Made by a program: the position numbers and the translations under genes | Notes under the pieces: generated by a model | Databases searched by the model: none | Told to the model about the DNA's origin: nothing | What the model saw: only the letters and a program-made list of their open reading frames with translations | Source: Euryodendron excelsum | Taxonomy: Eukaryota > Streptophyta > Magnoliopsida > Ericales > Pentaphylacaceae | DNA: 64,000 nucleotides | Assembly (NCBI GenBank): GCA_033060915.1 | Contig: CM065381.1 | Coordinates: 3,242,001-3,306,000 of the forward strand | Direction of reading: 5' to 3' | Part shown: positions 23,580-34,349 of the stretch, in pieces | Position numbering within the stretch: position 1 is the first letter of the stretch | Layout: every line of letters begins with the position of its first letter

Positions 23580-23714
23580 ATCACGCAGGCAGAGGCAGAG
23601 CCACAACCACAACCACAACCACAGAGACTACGTCAGATCACACGTGTTTATAAGAGTCGTAGGCCAACGAGAGATAGGAGGCCACCTCGATGTGGTATAA
23701 GAAGTCCTGTATAG
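23580..23714 (+). pseudogene. C-terminal remnant of a plant mobile domain protein
   Basis: The frame from 23580 reads ITQAEAEPQPQPQPQRLRQI, then a basic tail containing RRPTRDRRPPRCG, and a TAG near 23712. A Q/P-rich stretch followed by a basic RRPPxCG ending is characteristic of plant-mobile-domain (MAIL/PP7-long-form type) proteins, many of them carried by Mutator-like elements. There is an in-frame stop just upstream (23577-23579), and no domain core is readable, so this is a relic. Identity rests on the tail only. Confidence 0.45.
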
Positions 23715-23864
23715 TAGTTAGGGTACTTAGTTTTTCTTTGTTTTTTTGTATACTATAGGGCTTGTTATGGAGAAGTAATTTCATATTAGGGTTTTTGTAA
23801 AAAAATATTATTACAATATAAATAAAGTATAATTCAACTTGTATGTCAGCCTTTGTTCTGAGGT

Positions 23865-23986
23865 GTCATGTCAATGCTAAAGCTTGGCTTATCCTCGGGT
23901 CTTCATGTGAAGGTTATTCTAAGATGTCATGTCAATGCTAAAGCCTGGCTTGTCCTTGAGTCTTCACGTGAAGGCTACACAAAAAG
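23865..23986 (+). repeat. Tandem duplication, 61 bp times 2
   Basis: GTCATGTCAATGCTAAAGC recurs at 23865 and 23926 with the same downstream TGGCTT...TCTTCA.GTGAAGG, giving two adjacent 61-bp units. Confidence 0.7.
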
Positions 23987-24159
23987 CTTGTTCTGTAACC
24001 CAATGAATTCACGTGAACCCTTTACTAATGCATTATACCGTATTGCCTATATACGTGTCGTGTAATTAAGTGAAGAATTGTTAAACCATACTTCCAAAGA
24101 TGTCGAATTGAAAAGGATTATTTACGGCATCGTCCAGTCGTTCGGTTTCAAGTGGCGAT

Positions 24160-24737
24160 ATGGATGAAAACCAATCCTCAGCCATCTATATAGTGCATAC
24201 ATACATGAATCCAGTTGGCAAAAAATGCTATAGGCGAAAGCATTACTTTCTTAACAAACCTATCCTACTGCACGATACGATAGATCTAGTCAGTCACATC
24301 TTCATTAGTGATGCATCCTTACGTCCACCCCGTGGGGTGACTAACAACCAATGTATAAGTTGCCGTGGGAAGACTTGCTCGATAAATGATGTGAACAAGA
24401 GATGTATTGCCAATGACATGGCCTGGGTGTCCTAAAAGCCCATTCAGCTAAGTTGTTCGGCATGTCATCTTACAGCAAGGTCATGAAAGTACTCGAACGT
24501 GAGATTGATTAAATGCAATGATGGTTGGATAGATATCATTTTACAGAACATGTGAAAAAAGAATGTGTTGATTCAACACAACGATTAATAAAAATTATTG
24601 AAAATCCGTTGCTAGTTTTTGACCCAGAATTTTCAGACTTTTCAAAAAAAGAAGGTCCCGATGACTTTGTTAACTATCTACCTAGTAGCCTTAACGTTGC
24701 TGGCAAACCATTATGTTATTATGAATATGGTCCCTAA
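24160..24737 (+). pseudogene. Unidentified broken reading frame
   Basis: Two open stretches in different frames look like one protein interrupted by a frameshift. The first (24160-24435) has HTYMNPVGKKCYRRKHYFLN and CISCRGKTCS. The second is readable from about 24425 (LKAHSAKLFGMSSYSKVMKV), with a stop near 24511, and continues from 24525 with FTEHVKKECVDSTQRLIKII to the stop after EYGP at 24737. Composition is protein-like (mixed charge, Cys, Tyr, Trp) and unlike the AT-rich flanks. I do not recognise the family. Position after a mobile-domain remnant and before a satellite suggests transposon cargo, which is only inference. Confidence 0.4.
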
Positions 24738-24865
24738 AACTTGTTTCAGTTTTTGGTTCAGTATGATTTAAAATAAATTATTATGTTTTCATGTAATATA
24801 TGTGTGAGTTTGGTTTGGGTCATATTTGTCATTTTCTATTTTATGTCATATATATTCATGTTATT

Positions 24866-25895
24866 CAACTCGACCGTTGGGGTACTGAAATGGGGTGGAA
24901 GGGTCCGAGGAGTGCAAAACTTGATAGGAGGCACTAGTGTGACACAAGTGACTTGTAAGAGTTGACGGCACGTCAATCAGTGCCCCAGTTTGGAAGTTAT
25001 GCAAAGTTTTGAAATTTTGAAACTTAGATTTTTGGAGTTTGGCCAACTCGACCGTTGCGGTACCGAAAGTGAGAGAAAGGGTCGAGGAGTGCAAAACTTA
25101 ATGGGAGGCACTGGTATGACACGAGTAACATGTGGGAGTTGACGGCACGTCAATCGATGTCCCGGTTTGAAAGTTATACAAAGTTTTGGAATTTCAAAAC
25201 TTAGGTTTTTGGAATTTGGTCAACTTGGCCATTGGGGTACTAAAATGGGGAGGAAGAGTCCGGACAGTGCGAAACTTGACGGAAGGCACCGGTGTGACAC
25301 GAGTGACTTGTGGGAGTTGACGACATGTTAATTGGTGTCTCAGTTGGAAAGTTATGCAAAGTTTTGAAATTTCAGAACTTAGATTTTTAGAGTTTGGCCA
25401 ACTTGGCCGTTGGGGTACCGAAATAGGGAGGAAGGGTCCAAAAGTGTGAAACTTGACAGGAGGCATCAGTGTGACACTAGTGACGTGTGGGAGTTAATGG
25501 CACGTCAATCGAGGTCTTGGTTTGAAAATTATGCAAAGTTTTGAAATTTCAAAACTTAGGTTTTCAAAGTTTAGCCAACTCGGCCGTTAGGGTACTGAAA
25601 TGGGGAGGAAGGGTTCGGGGAGTGCGAAACTTAACGGGAGACACCGATGTGACACGAGTGACATGTGGGAGTTGACGGCATGTCAATCGGGATCCCGGTT
25701 TAGAAGTTATGCAAAGTTTTGAAATTTCGAAACTTAGGTTTTCAAAGTTTGGCCAACTAGCCCGTTGGGGTAGGGAAATGAGGTCGAAGGCTCTGGGGAG
25801 TGCAAAACTTGATAGGAGGCGCTGATATGACACGAGTGATTTGTGAAAGTTGACGACACGTCAATCGGGATCCCAGTTTAGAAGTTATTGCAAGT
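24866..25895 (+). repeat. Satellite-like tandem array, about 178-bp monomer times 5.8
   Basis: The phrase CAACTCGACCGTTGGGGTAC or a close variant starts at 24866, 25044, 25221, 25399, 25576 and 25754, so monomers are 177-178 bp. Each contains GTGTGACACGAGTGACTTGT, GTTGACGGCACGTCAATC and GTTATGCAAAGTTTTGAAAT. Monomers differ by scattered point changes, with almost no length change. The reading frames spanning it are by-products of the repeat. Confidence 0.95.
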
Positions 25896-25949
25896 TAGTT
25901 CATCTGCTTCACAGATGATAAAGCGAGGCTGATTTCCTTATATAAACCC

Positions 25950-26280
25950 CAATTGAAGTGGTGTTTTTTCCCCAAAAAAAAACACCATTTCAATTGGCTT
26001 TTTTAACATAGAAAAAACGCTAATTGTAATAGCGTGTTTATAACAAGAACACTAATTGAAATAGCATTTTTATGTGGTGTATTTTCATACACTTAGTATT
26101 TTTGTTTTTACTTGTTATTTGTTAAAGGAAAAATCCTTGTAAAAATGCCATTTCAAAAAGCATTTTTATTAAAAAAGCTTTCGAAATGACTCTCAATCTG
26201 GGATGTTGAATTAAATTGAATCAGCACTCAGTTTGGAAATAAACTTAAAAAAAAAGCTGTGTCAGGAAAATTAGCTGGAA
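25950..26280 (-). repeat. Hairpin-array repeat, inverted copy
   Basis: Reverse complement of the 11.45-12.04 kb repeat: ACTTGTTATTTGTTAAAGGA, GTTGAATTAAATTGAATCAG and the GTGGTGTTTTTT/AAAAAACACCA hairpin (about 25957-25994). Its end abuts a truncated copy of dispersed repeat R. Confidence 0.65.
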
Positions 26281-27780
26281 GTTCTGACACAATCCATGTG
26301 GGAATCCTGATGTTGTACTCTTATTAGTATTTTGTGAGGGCCGCTTTTTACAGTCCCACAAGATTGTAACTGTTTTGATGTCGACTGTTTGGAATTTGGG
26401 AAGGGGAAAAAAAGAAATTATAATTTTTTAATTAAAAGCAGACAGATTAAGAGCAAGAATAAAAGAAGAATACCTTCTTATCTAATTATTAACTCTATGT
26501 TTGGATTTTTTATTTGTCAAGGAAAGAAAAACAAAATACTAATTTATTTTTTTAGGTAAACAAATAACACAAAATTCATATAAAATTTTTCATCAGAATG
26601 AAATGGTGGAATGAGAGTTATTCAATTAAAAAGAAAATACCTACCATGTCGGCTCTTAATCACAAAAAAGTCACAATCACTTTATTCTGGTGAAATTTTT
26701 TTGTACAAGTTTTTTCTAGAAGAATAGCATTTTTCTTTTTTCTTTTTTTTTTCTTTTTCGTAACCAATTCAACCAAAATTCAAATTTCTACATTTTTATT
26801 GTCTTTTAATTTATGCTTTCGACTTTCTATTACTAAAGATTAAAAAAAATAGCAAAAAAAAATCATTGCCTACTTAAATAAGCTAAATTATAAGCTGATC
26901 CAAATAATTATTTCACAATTTTTTCAATATTAATTTCTGCAATGTGGTGCCAGCTACCTTTGATTTTTGTGTATTTATCTCACTGTCACTGCCTCCGCGG
27001 CCGGCACCACCATCATCATGACAATGCTTTCTGAAATAGAGTTGAAATCCCAACTACCCCATTGTTGTTGGTGGGAACTTCATTGCATCACCAAAATCTT
27101 TTCAACACCGGCGTGCACAACTAACACACCACGATATGTGCGGTTGTTGAGATCAGAAGTTATTCCGTGCTTCCTGATTTGTGTGGCAATTTTAAATTAT
27201 GGTTTCTGATCTCAGAAAAATTATTTAGCGTTTTTGAAGTTTCACGTGATTTTACTCATTCTTATTCTAGTTGGCTTTTAACTTTAAGGTCGTAACATCA
27301 ATAGCAAAAAAAATGATGTTCGGAATTTCCACCGTGACATCTTAATTAGGTTAAGGAAAACATGAGGCGACCCAATTAAAGAAACCTTAAAAATGCTCCT
27401 TTTTATTCTCTGTTCCTCTCTCACCTTTTGAAAAGAATGGTGAAGACTTCATTGATAAAAAAATTATTTTATATTATAAGAGCATAGAGCCACTAGATAT
27501 ATGTAGATATGAGTAATGTGAACTATGACTAGCATTAAAATTTTTTATTAAACCCTTTATATAAAATATGAGATTAATGTTATAAGTAAGATTACTCCAT
27601 TTTGATTTCCTAGCGAAATTGTTGGATCTATCGTTCACTACAAGAGATAGTTTTCTTGTTGCATTCACGAACAAACTTATTTTTTTGATAATATATTTTT
27701 ATAGGGCGCCCAAGCCTCTGTCTGACTGCTACGACCCAAGTCGGTTCTGAATTTTAGAGTATGGCTTTCCATACAATTGC
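26276..27780 (+). repeat. Dispersed repeat family R, copy 2
   Basis: From AGTTCTGACACAATCCATGT (the first block is otherwise lost) through GTAACCAATTCAACCAAAAT, GCACCACCATCATCATGACA (an uninterrupted version of the site that carries a hAT-like insertion in copy 3), CCCAACTACCCCATTGTTGT and TTTTCTTGTTGCATTCACGA. Same strand and block order as the other copies. Non-coding. Confidence 0.75.
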
Positions 27781-28500
27781 ATAGTAATTAGTGGCAAAAA
27801 AAAAGAAGTACCATTTAGATTTTCAAATCCATTGCATAGAGGACACTCTACTTCAACTTTCATACCCTATTCTAGCAATCTATCTCTTCTTGCTAGTCTC
27901 GCTTTACATAACATCAAAAATTGAAAGCACATTGAAGGATATTTTAGTGCTGCAAAACCAAACAATTCTCCACCCTGCAAACTCTAGGTTGTTCAGCTCT
28001 CATAGTATCCCAAGCAGATTGAGTTGAGTAATAAATGCAAGCAAGGTCACACATCCCTTGGATATGTATGAATGCCATCACTTTCATATAGACTCTTGAG
28101 CAACCCTCTCTTTGTAAGTTCGTTTTTAGGATTCAATTAAGCATATAGATTCTTAACATAATATCAGAGCTGAATTTCAAATGGCCAATTCAAATGACAT
28201 AGAGATCCACCAACAAGATTACCAAGAAATTTTCGCAAGTGCCAATATCTCTAGTCTCCAACTCTACCACATGAAAAGCAGAAGCTACCTAGGTAATGCT
28301 ACCATCAAAGCATGAACTCCTGATCCTACAGATTCATATGAACAAAGGCAAAAATCAAGCCATGTACACCATGGAAATTGACAAGAAGGTTTTTGCACTA
28401 CATTTAGAGTGAAGGAGGAACTAAGAAACATTGCCAACAAATTCAAGTAACTACCCACTAAGAGGGTAGTTACTGCTTTAACTCTGTATATACGTAATTA
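27781..28500 (+). other. Possible retroelement 5' end with Met-tRNA-like primer site
   Basis: At about 28159-28172 TAATATCAGAGCTG resembles the TGGTATCAGAGC primer site of Copia-type elements. It follows CTTAACA, a plausible LTR end. Downstream ATGGCCAATTCAAATGACAT begins a short frame with stops. Upstream 27.8-28.15 kb could be the LTR, but no partner LTR is visible. Weak. Confidence 0.3.
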
Positions 28501-28559
28501 CAGAATACAAAAAATTGCTAATGAATATTTATTCTTCTCCTGAAATATTGTCTTTCCCA

Positions 28560-28790
28560 TACAGTGTTTTGAGCATGGTTGTTAATACTGTTCCGTACCA
28601 TCCGGTACGGCACCAAACGTATCGGTCCAGCAAGAAAACGGTATACAATGACACCAGTTCCGTTCCGATTACTATTGTAGTATTTTCCGGCCATTCCCGA
28701 CATTTTCCAATATTTCGTATGATACTTCTCCATCCCGGAGTGTTCCGGGAGTACAGCCATAGGCTACTTTCATGATAAGAGCGAGCTTGA
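28560..28790. repeat. Repeat remnant with CCGTACC/GGTACGG palindrome
   Basis: GTTCCGTACCATCCGGTACGG is a compact inverted repeat within a GC-richer patch between AT-rich flanks, as in ends of some plant DNA transposons. The opposite end could only be guessed at (AGAACGGTACATAATACG near 28862). Confidence 0.3.
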
Positions 28791-29359
28791 AACCTTTTTA
28801 TATAGGCTGAAAGTTGGCATCATTATTAGTAGTCAGAGACATAGTTAGTAAAATACAAAAAAGAACGGTACATAATACGAACAGATTTAATATAATTTTT
28901 ATTAAAAAAAAGGGCATACAAATACGAGAATCTCAAAAATATGAACACATAATTATATGGATATCACACGAACATTAGTTAAAAGTTGAGGTAAAAAGTA
29001 CAGTAATATTTATAAGCAAATTCTTTTGTACATGTTAGTAGGTAGTATTTATGTCTCATATATTTATCACTTTTTAAGATATATTATTAACAAATAGCTA
29101 AATTAAAGTGCTAGATAAATAAATTTTATTTTTTTTAATTTTATTGTTTCAATACTTGATATAAGAATATGTTAATTGATTAATTTTAATTTTTAATTTA
29201 ATATTTTGACCATTAATAAGAAGTTATGAAAAAATATATTTAATAATTTAAACATGTCAGCTATTAAAAAAAATATCACAAATATATATGTACAATTGAA
29301 AAAAGTCAAATGAATTTAACGATCAGTAATTGTGCTATTATAAATATATATTAAGTATA
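28791..29359. other. AT-rich spacer, insertion target of the gypsy element
   Basis: Very AT-rich and without reading frames. It ends in the AAATT target site (29360-29364) and resumes after 39222. Confidence 0.5.
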
Positions 29360-29364
29360 AAATT
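29360..29364. other. Target site duplication AAATT, left
   Basis: The five bases before TGTAAG of the left LTR equal the five bases after CACA of the right LTR (39218-39222). Confidence 0.9.
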
Positions 29365-29934
29365 TGTAAGTGAGATTTTTCGGGAAGGCTGGGCCGAACA
29401 TTCAGGCCCAAATGAATGAATCTAAACTCCCTGCAAAAGAGGATGGTTAGAATGGGTCGACCCTTGAAGGGCCGAGCACACTCCGAAGATTAAGTTAGCA
29501 AGCTTAATCGTAATGGGAATCAATAAGAGTTGTGAATGTTCTGAGTTAATTGTCCATACCAGGCCCTTGACACCTTGGGTACTTATAGTGTGCTCGATTT
29601 TGTCCTACAAGCAGGCACTCATGGCCTGCAAGGTAGGCTCCATCATTGACGCCGCCTGACGACTTACAAGGTCTGGCGCATCGCCGCTGGAGATTCTGGC
29701 TAACCGGACATGCACGTCGACGTTGCGTGGGCAGCCACCCAAGCATTTAATGCAGGTCAACTCTGCATTTAATGCTCGAAGACTGCTAGCGGTTTGGGCC
29801 ATGGCGAGGAGAAGGTCGGCAGTCAGGGTCGGCCCATTTCTTAATTCTGATCCTGGGCCACTACGCAGCCCAGACTTTAATCCGCGTATATTGGGCTTCA
29901 TCCATTGGGTTGGGCCGTGGAATATTCCCCCACA
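29365..29934 (-). repeat. 3' LTR of the gypsy element
   Basis: 570 bp, pairs with 38628-39217. Lacks the 21-bp GTTCGCTTTCAGTGGTTTGG-type insertion present in the other LTR near 39060. Confidence 0.93.
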
Positions 29935-30126
29935 ATTGCCCCCCAGCCTTTGTGTCGTTTTGGCTCCCGAAACGGCCAAGGGCTGGAACGGTCGCCGTGT
30001 TGCATGGATGGCGGGGACTTTAAAAGATTCATTGATAGGGCATTATTGAATCGACGACCGATGTGACACTTCGGCAGAGCGTTATGATTAACGCCGTTTT
30101 CCCGCGCATGAACCGACGGCTCTGGT

Positions 30127-30136
30127 GTGTATAAAA
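30127..30136 (+). promoter_or_regulatory. TATA-like box for the antisense ORF
   Basis: GTGTATAAAACAG lies about 165 bp before the ATG at 30295 of the antisense ORF, inside the element. It is the only TATA-like motif at a sensible distance. Use is inferred. Confidence 0.4.
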
Positions 30137-30294
30137 CAGTAATGCCCTATTCAGTCGAAAAATACTTGGTTCTTCCTTGCCTTTTGAGTAGCGTGTGCGT
30201 CGGCTGTTTCGGCACTCACCACTGTAAGTGTTTTTCGAGTCCGTAACTCTTTTGCTCTTTACTGTATTTTCTGCGTTTTGACAGCTGTCCCCTG

Positions 30295-32526
30295 ATGGCA
30301 TCCCATCTTCGTAAAATGCTAGATAGCCCGTCGGCCCTTGCTTCGTTCAGGGCAAGGTTTGACATCCCAGACGAGATCGGCTTAGAGCTAGTCGATCCCA
30401 ATGACTACCGTATGGGCAAAACCGAAAAGGGGGTGCTATTCTCAGTCATTGCCATCGTAAAGGGGGGACTTAGGTTTCTCCTACACCCTCTTCTTCATAA
30501 ATTCATAGTAAAAAATAAAGTATCGCCCTCCCAGTTAGCATCAAACGTGTATAGGATCTGTTTCGGCATGCTTGAAATAAATCAGCGCCTGGGTGTGGAC
30601 CTGGGCCTCGCCGAACTGGACTACTGCTACACTCTTTGTAAAGTCGGAGGTAGTTACAAAGTCTACCTCCGGGCCGTAAAGAAGTCCTTAGAATTAGTGA
30701 AGTGTCTGCCTTCCTCAGGGAAGGGCGTCGACGACGTTAGGGTTTGGGTAACCGGTCCATGGGAGTTTGGCAACGTTCCTAAGAAGGATAAACCGGCGAT
30801 TCGATGCCCTAGAGAGCCCGTTGAACTAGGTTTGATGCCGATCTTTCATACTGTGCATCATTTTAAATTTTGATGTGCATCAAATCTTGACTCTAGAATT
30901 TTTGCAGACACGGGGAAGCAGTCGAAAGCACGTGACTGGTTAGTCAATTCTGACGACCTCAACAATGTTCTGAACTACGTCGGCGAGGGTCGACTAAGAT
31001 ACGTCGCTCGAGCTGCATACATTTTGCTCTCCTACCCGCTGCAATATTCGACCTTTACTGCCAAGACGGGTGTTCCCCAGAGTACCCTCACGAGGTTGGC
31101 AAAGGAAGGTGCCAAGGGAGATTTCGAGGAGATCCCTACCGGCATTGCGATCGAAAGGGCGCACAGTCCTACGGGTGTGACAGTCGCGGTTGCTCCTCCA
31201 TCGGAGCCAGTTGGTGAAAAACGACACAAAGCGCGATCCAAGTCCCACAGCTCAGCATCAAGTTCATCGTCGTACACTGTTCCCGACGGCCGAGTTAAGA
31301 TTCCAACGAGAACACGGGATTCTACCCCATCCCCTGACGCAGAGGTCAGCATGAGTCTGAGGGAAAGAATGTTTGCCGCTGCCGGTAAGCCGCTGAGGTT
31401 GGCCGCCACCACTTCCACCGAAACTCCTCCAACTGAGCTGGTGATAACTCCTGTGGAGGAAGCCCCTCCCGTGCAACAGAGGCCAGAGACTCGGCAACAG
31501 AAGAAAAGGAGGCCCGAGGATACCTTACCGACTCCAGCGCCCAAAAAGCAGAAAGGAAAAGGCATAGTGGACGAGGTCGGTGAAACTGTGACCATTACGC
31601 CTGATATTCTAGGCCAACCTCTCTCGACAACTGATTCGATGATCGAGCAGGCCGAGGTAGCCTTCGGCGTCATGAAGAGCGTTCTCCAGAAAAAAGATAT
31701 GGTAAAGTTGGGCGAGGCCAATGATGCGGCTGTTTTTATGGGAGCCTTCCATGATTCACTACTGGTAAGTCGTCATTCGACCTTTTCCGTTTCAAGGCCT
31801 TTTCTAATCAATTGTTTTAACACGACTTTCTCTTTTTTAGGGTTGCCTGAATTCCTTGGAAGCGATGACCCGCTTCCAGAAGCTTGCCGAGGTGCACCAG
31901 GAACTTATTGAAGAGCACGGCCGACTAAAGGAGGAATGGATCGGTGCCAATAAGGATCGAATTACCTTCAAGAAGCAGGCCGAACAGGCTTCCGCCGAGC
32001 TTCTGTTGATGAAGGCCAATTTTGAGAGGAGAGACAAAGAACTGACCGATCTCGAAAAGAAGTTCAATGTGCAGTCCGTAGATCTGCATAAGGCCAATGC
32101 AGAGGTCGAGGCTCTTAATACCAAAGTGACCAAGCTAAAGGTGAAAGAAGAGGCCGCACTGAAGAGGGGTGAAGAAAGAGGGGCCAATCGATTGGCCCAA
32201 GAGATGATGGACCTCAGTCGCTCCATATTCTGACGGGGTTAGAACGGTGCCCTTGTCGTTGCAGAAGTGGATAAGGCCTCTAACGTTTGGGGTCTTTGCC
32301 CGGACTTCTTCGACACCATTGAAGACGACGTCGTTTGCTCGAAGAAAGTGCTTGCTAATGCCTAGTACAAACGAGAGCTTAACTTAAAGGCCGTGGCTGA
32401 AAAAGCTGCTGCTGAGAAGGAGGGGGCTAAAAAAGTGAAGGCCGCTGTCGAACCACCTAAGGACATGGAAGAGATTGTTGGTGGTTTGCCGGAGGCAACT
32501 TCGCAGCCGAGGGAGAAGTCGGCATA
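30295..32526 (+). pseudogene. Antisense extra ORF of the gypsy element, spliced, broken
   Basis: Runs opposite to gag-pol between integrase and the 3' LTR. Three exons join in frame: 30295-30829, 30908-31764 and 31841 onward, with GT-AG introns of 78 and 76 bp. Exon 1 reads DIPDEIGLELVDPNDYRMGK and LHPLLHKFIV, like the putative gypsy-type transposon (Transposase_28/PF04195-like) domain of Tat-lineage extra ORFs. Exon 2 has a Ser-rich stretch, and KKRRPEDTLPTPAPKKQKGK could be a nuclear-localisation-like basic region. Exon 3 is a long coiled coil rich in E/K/L. About 594 codons are open to TGA at 32231, then TAG at 32240 and TAG near 32363 interrupt before TAA at 32524. Its molecular function is unknown in the literature I recall. 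Splicing is predicted from sites and phase only. Confidence 0.75.
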
Positions 32527-32639
32527 AATGTTTCTTTTTCTTTCTGAGCTGTTTTTGTAACCATCAATGCTTTTAATAAAAAAGTTCGTTTTGTCTCTTA
32601 TCTTGACGTTTATTACTGAATCTGTCTTGGTTTTTGTTG

Positions 32640-33020
32640 TGGACTTCATTGGCCGACCTGTCCAAGTTGGACAGGAACAGGTTTTTACATTTGGTTTTTG
32701 TTTTAGCCTTCTTTGGCCAACCTGTCCAACTTGGATAGGACCAAGTTTTTACACTTGGTTTTTATTTTGGCCTTCTTTGGCCGACTTGTCTAACTTGAAC
32801 AGGACCAAGTTTTTACACTTGGTTTTTAGTTTGGCCTTCTTTGGCCAACCTATCCAACTTGGACAGGACCAAGTTTTTACATTTGGTTTTTGTTTTGGCC
32901 TTCTTTGGCTGACCTGTCCAACTTGGACAAGACCAAGTTTTTACACTTGGTTTTTATTTTGGCCTTCTTTGGCCAACCTATCCAACTTAGACAGAACCAA
33001 GTTTTTACACTTGGTTTTTG
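32640..33020. repeat. 64-bp minisatellite in the gypsy 3' region, about 6 units
   Basis: CCTTCTTTGGCC starts at 32707, 32771, 32835, 32899 and 32963, exactly 64 bp apart, with a partial unit before and after. Each unit has CAACTTGGACAGGACCAAGT and TTTTTACACTTGG. It sits between the end of pol and the antisense ORF. Confidence 0.95.
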
Positions 33021-33227
33021 TGAGTTCACAGAGTGTCCGAAGTATGTTTGTTTGAACAACTTCATTTTCATTGATTCTTCAAAAAAGCTTTAAACATTTG
33101 ATGAACTGTTACGAAGCTTTGCACTACTGGTAAAATTTCTTCAAGTTGCTTGCATTCCAGGGTCGTGGCGATTGTCTTCCTTCTTCAATAGTCTCCAATC
33201 TGTATGCGCCGATACTGACCTAAGACG

Positions 33228-34349
33228 TCACTCTGTAAGGGCCTTCCCAGTTTGGGCCGCCTCCCTTCTTTCTTCGACAAGATCAAGGTCTTTTGCAATC
33301 GCCTGGTCGTTGAGACCCAAGTTGAAAGCTGTCGATCTTATAGTTAGTAGTCTGACCTCCAAAGGGATGATTGCTTCCACCCCGTATGCCAAGGAGAACG
33401 GGGTTTCCCCGGTAGACCTCCTTGGGGTTGTTCTATAGGACCACAGAACGTTGGGTAGCTCCTTCGTCCACTTCCCTTTGGCCTTCTCCAGTCGTTTTTT
33501 GACTCCGTTAAGCATAGTTTATTTTGAAATCTCGACTTGCCCGTTGCATTGGGGGTAGGCTGGCGTCGAGTAATAGTTTCTGATCCTCAATCCTTCGCAA
33601 AATGATCTGAACATATTGCCATCGAACAGGGTGCCGTTATCTGAAACAATGGCACGGGGCAACCCGAATCTCGTAACTATGCTCTTCCACACGAACCTTT
33701 TGGCATCGACTTCCCAGATGGTTGACAAAGGCTCTGCTTCTACCCATTTGGTAAAGTAGTCAGTCGCTACGATGAGGAACCTTTTGTTGCTTGGAGCTCG
33801 GGGCAGAGGTCCGACAATGTCCAATCCCCATTGGGCAAAAGGCTACGGACTGGTGATGGTTGTGAGATCTTCAGCTGGCTGGTGGATGATGAGGGAAAAC
33901 CTCTGACACTTGTCACATTTTAGGACGTACTGGGCTGCATCTTTCTGCATGTAAGGCCACCAGTATCCCTGTGAAATGGCTCGGTGTGCTATTGATCTTC
34001 TGCCGACATGGCTGTCACATATCCCCTCATGGATTTCGAACAAGACGCCATATACTTGGTTCGGATGGACGCAGTGCAAATATGGGCCTGTAAAGGAATG
34101 CTTGTAAAGCTCCTTACTTGGTGACAGCCAATATCTCAGAGATGTATGTTTGATTCGTCGAGCTTTAGCTTTATCTTCTGGTAGTTCGTCTTTGTCGAGG
34201 TAAGAGATGATTGGATCCATCCATGATGGTCCCAGTTGTTCTGCTGTTAGAGCTTCCTCTTCCTCTTGAAAGATGCTGGGTTTGGCAAGGGTTTCCACAT
34301 TGATCGTCCTTTTTGATCCAGACTTCAGAGCCGTGGCTAAGGTTGCCAA
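33228..34349 (-). pseudogene. Gypsy integrase, broken by two stops and C-terminally lost
   Basis: Continuous minus-strand frame. The H2C2 zinc region (HVGRRSIAHRAISQGYWWPY, then CDKCQRF) is followed by the catalytic core (LDIVGPLPRAP, ATDYFTKWVEAEP, IVSDNGTLF, CNGQVE), giving the D, D and E of the DDE triad, then VLWSYRTTPRRSTGETPFSL. A TAG at 33843-33845 and a TAA at 33519-33521 interrupt it in the same frame. After EERREAAQ the usual C-terminal domain is replaced by unrelated sequence and the frame ends at 33228. Would not make integrase. Confidence 0.9.

Noticed and set aside
24866..25833. Repeated minus-strand frames of 77-90 codons
   Set aside because: They restate one satellite monomer in successive units; not a protein family.
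24866..25895. CRISPR-like array
   Set aside because: Plant nuclear DNA; 178-bp monomers run head to tail without unique spacers.
31032..31721. Minus-strand frame of 229 codons opposite the antisense ORF
   Set aside because: It is on the gag-pol strand but shows no retroelement domain; the plus-strand frame has consistent splice sites and a family-like N-terminus.
32567..33055. 162-codon plus-strand frame
   Set aside because: Open only because the 64-bp minisatellite happens to lack stops in that frame.
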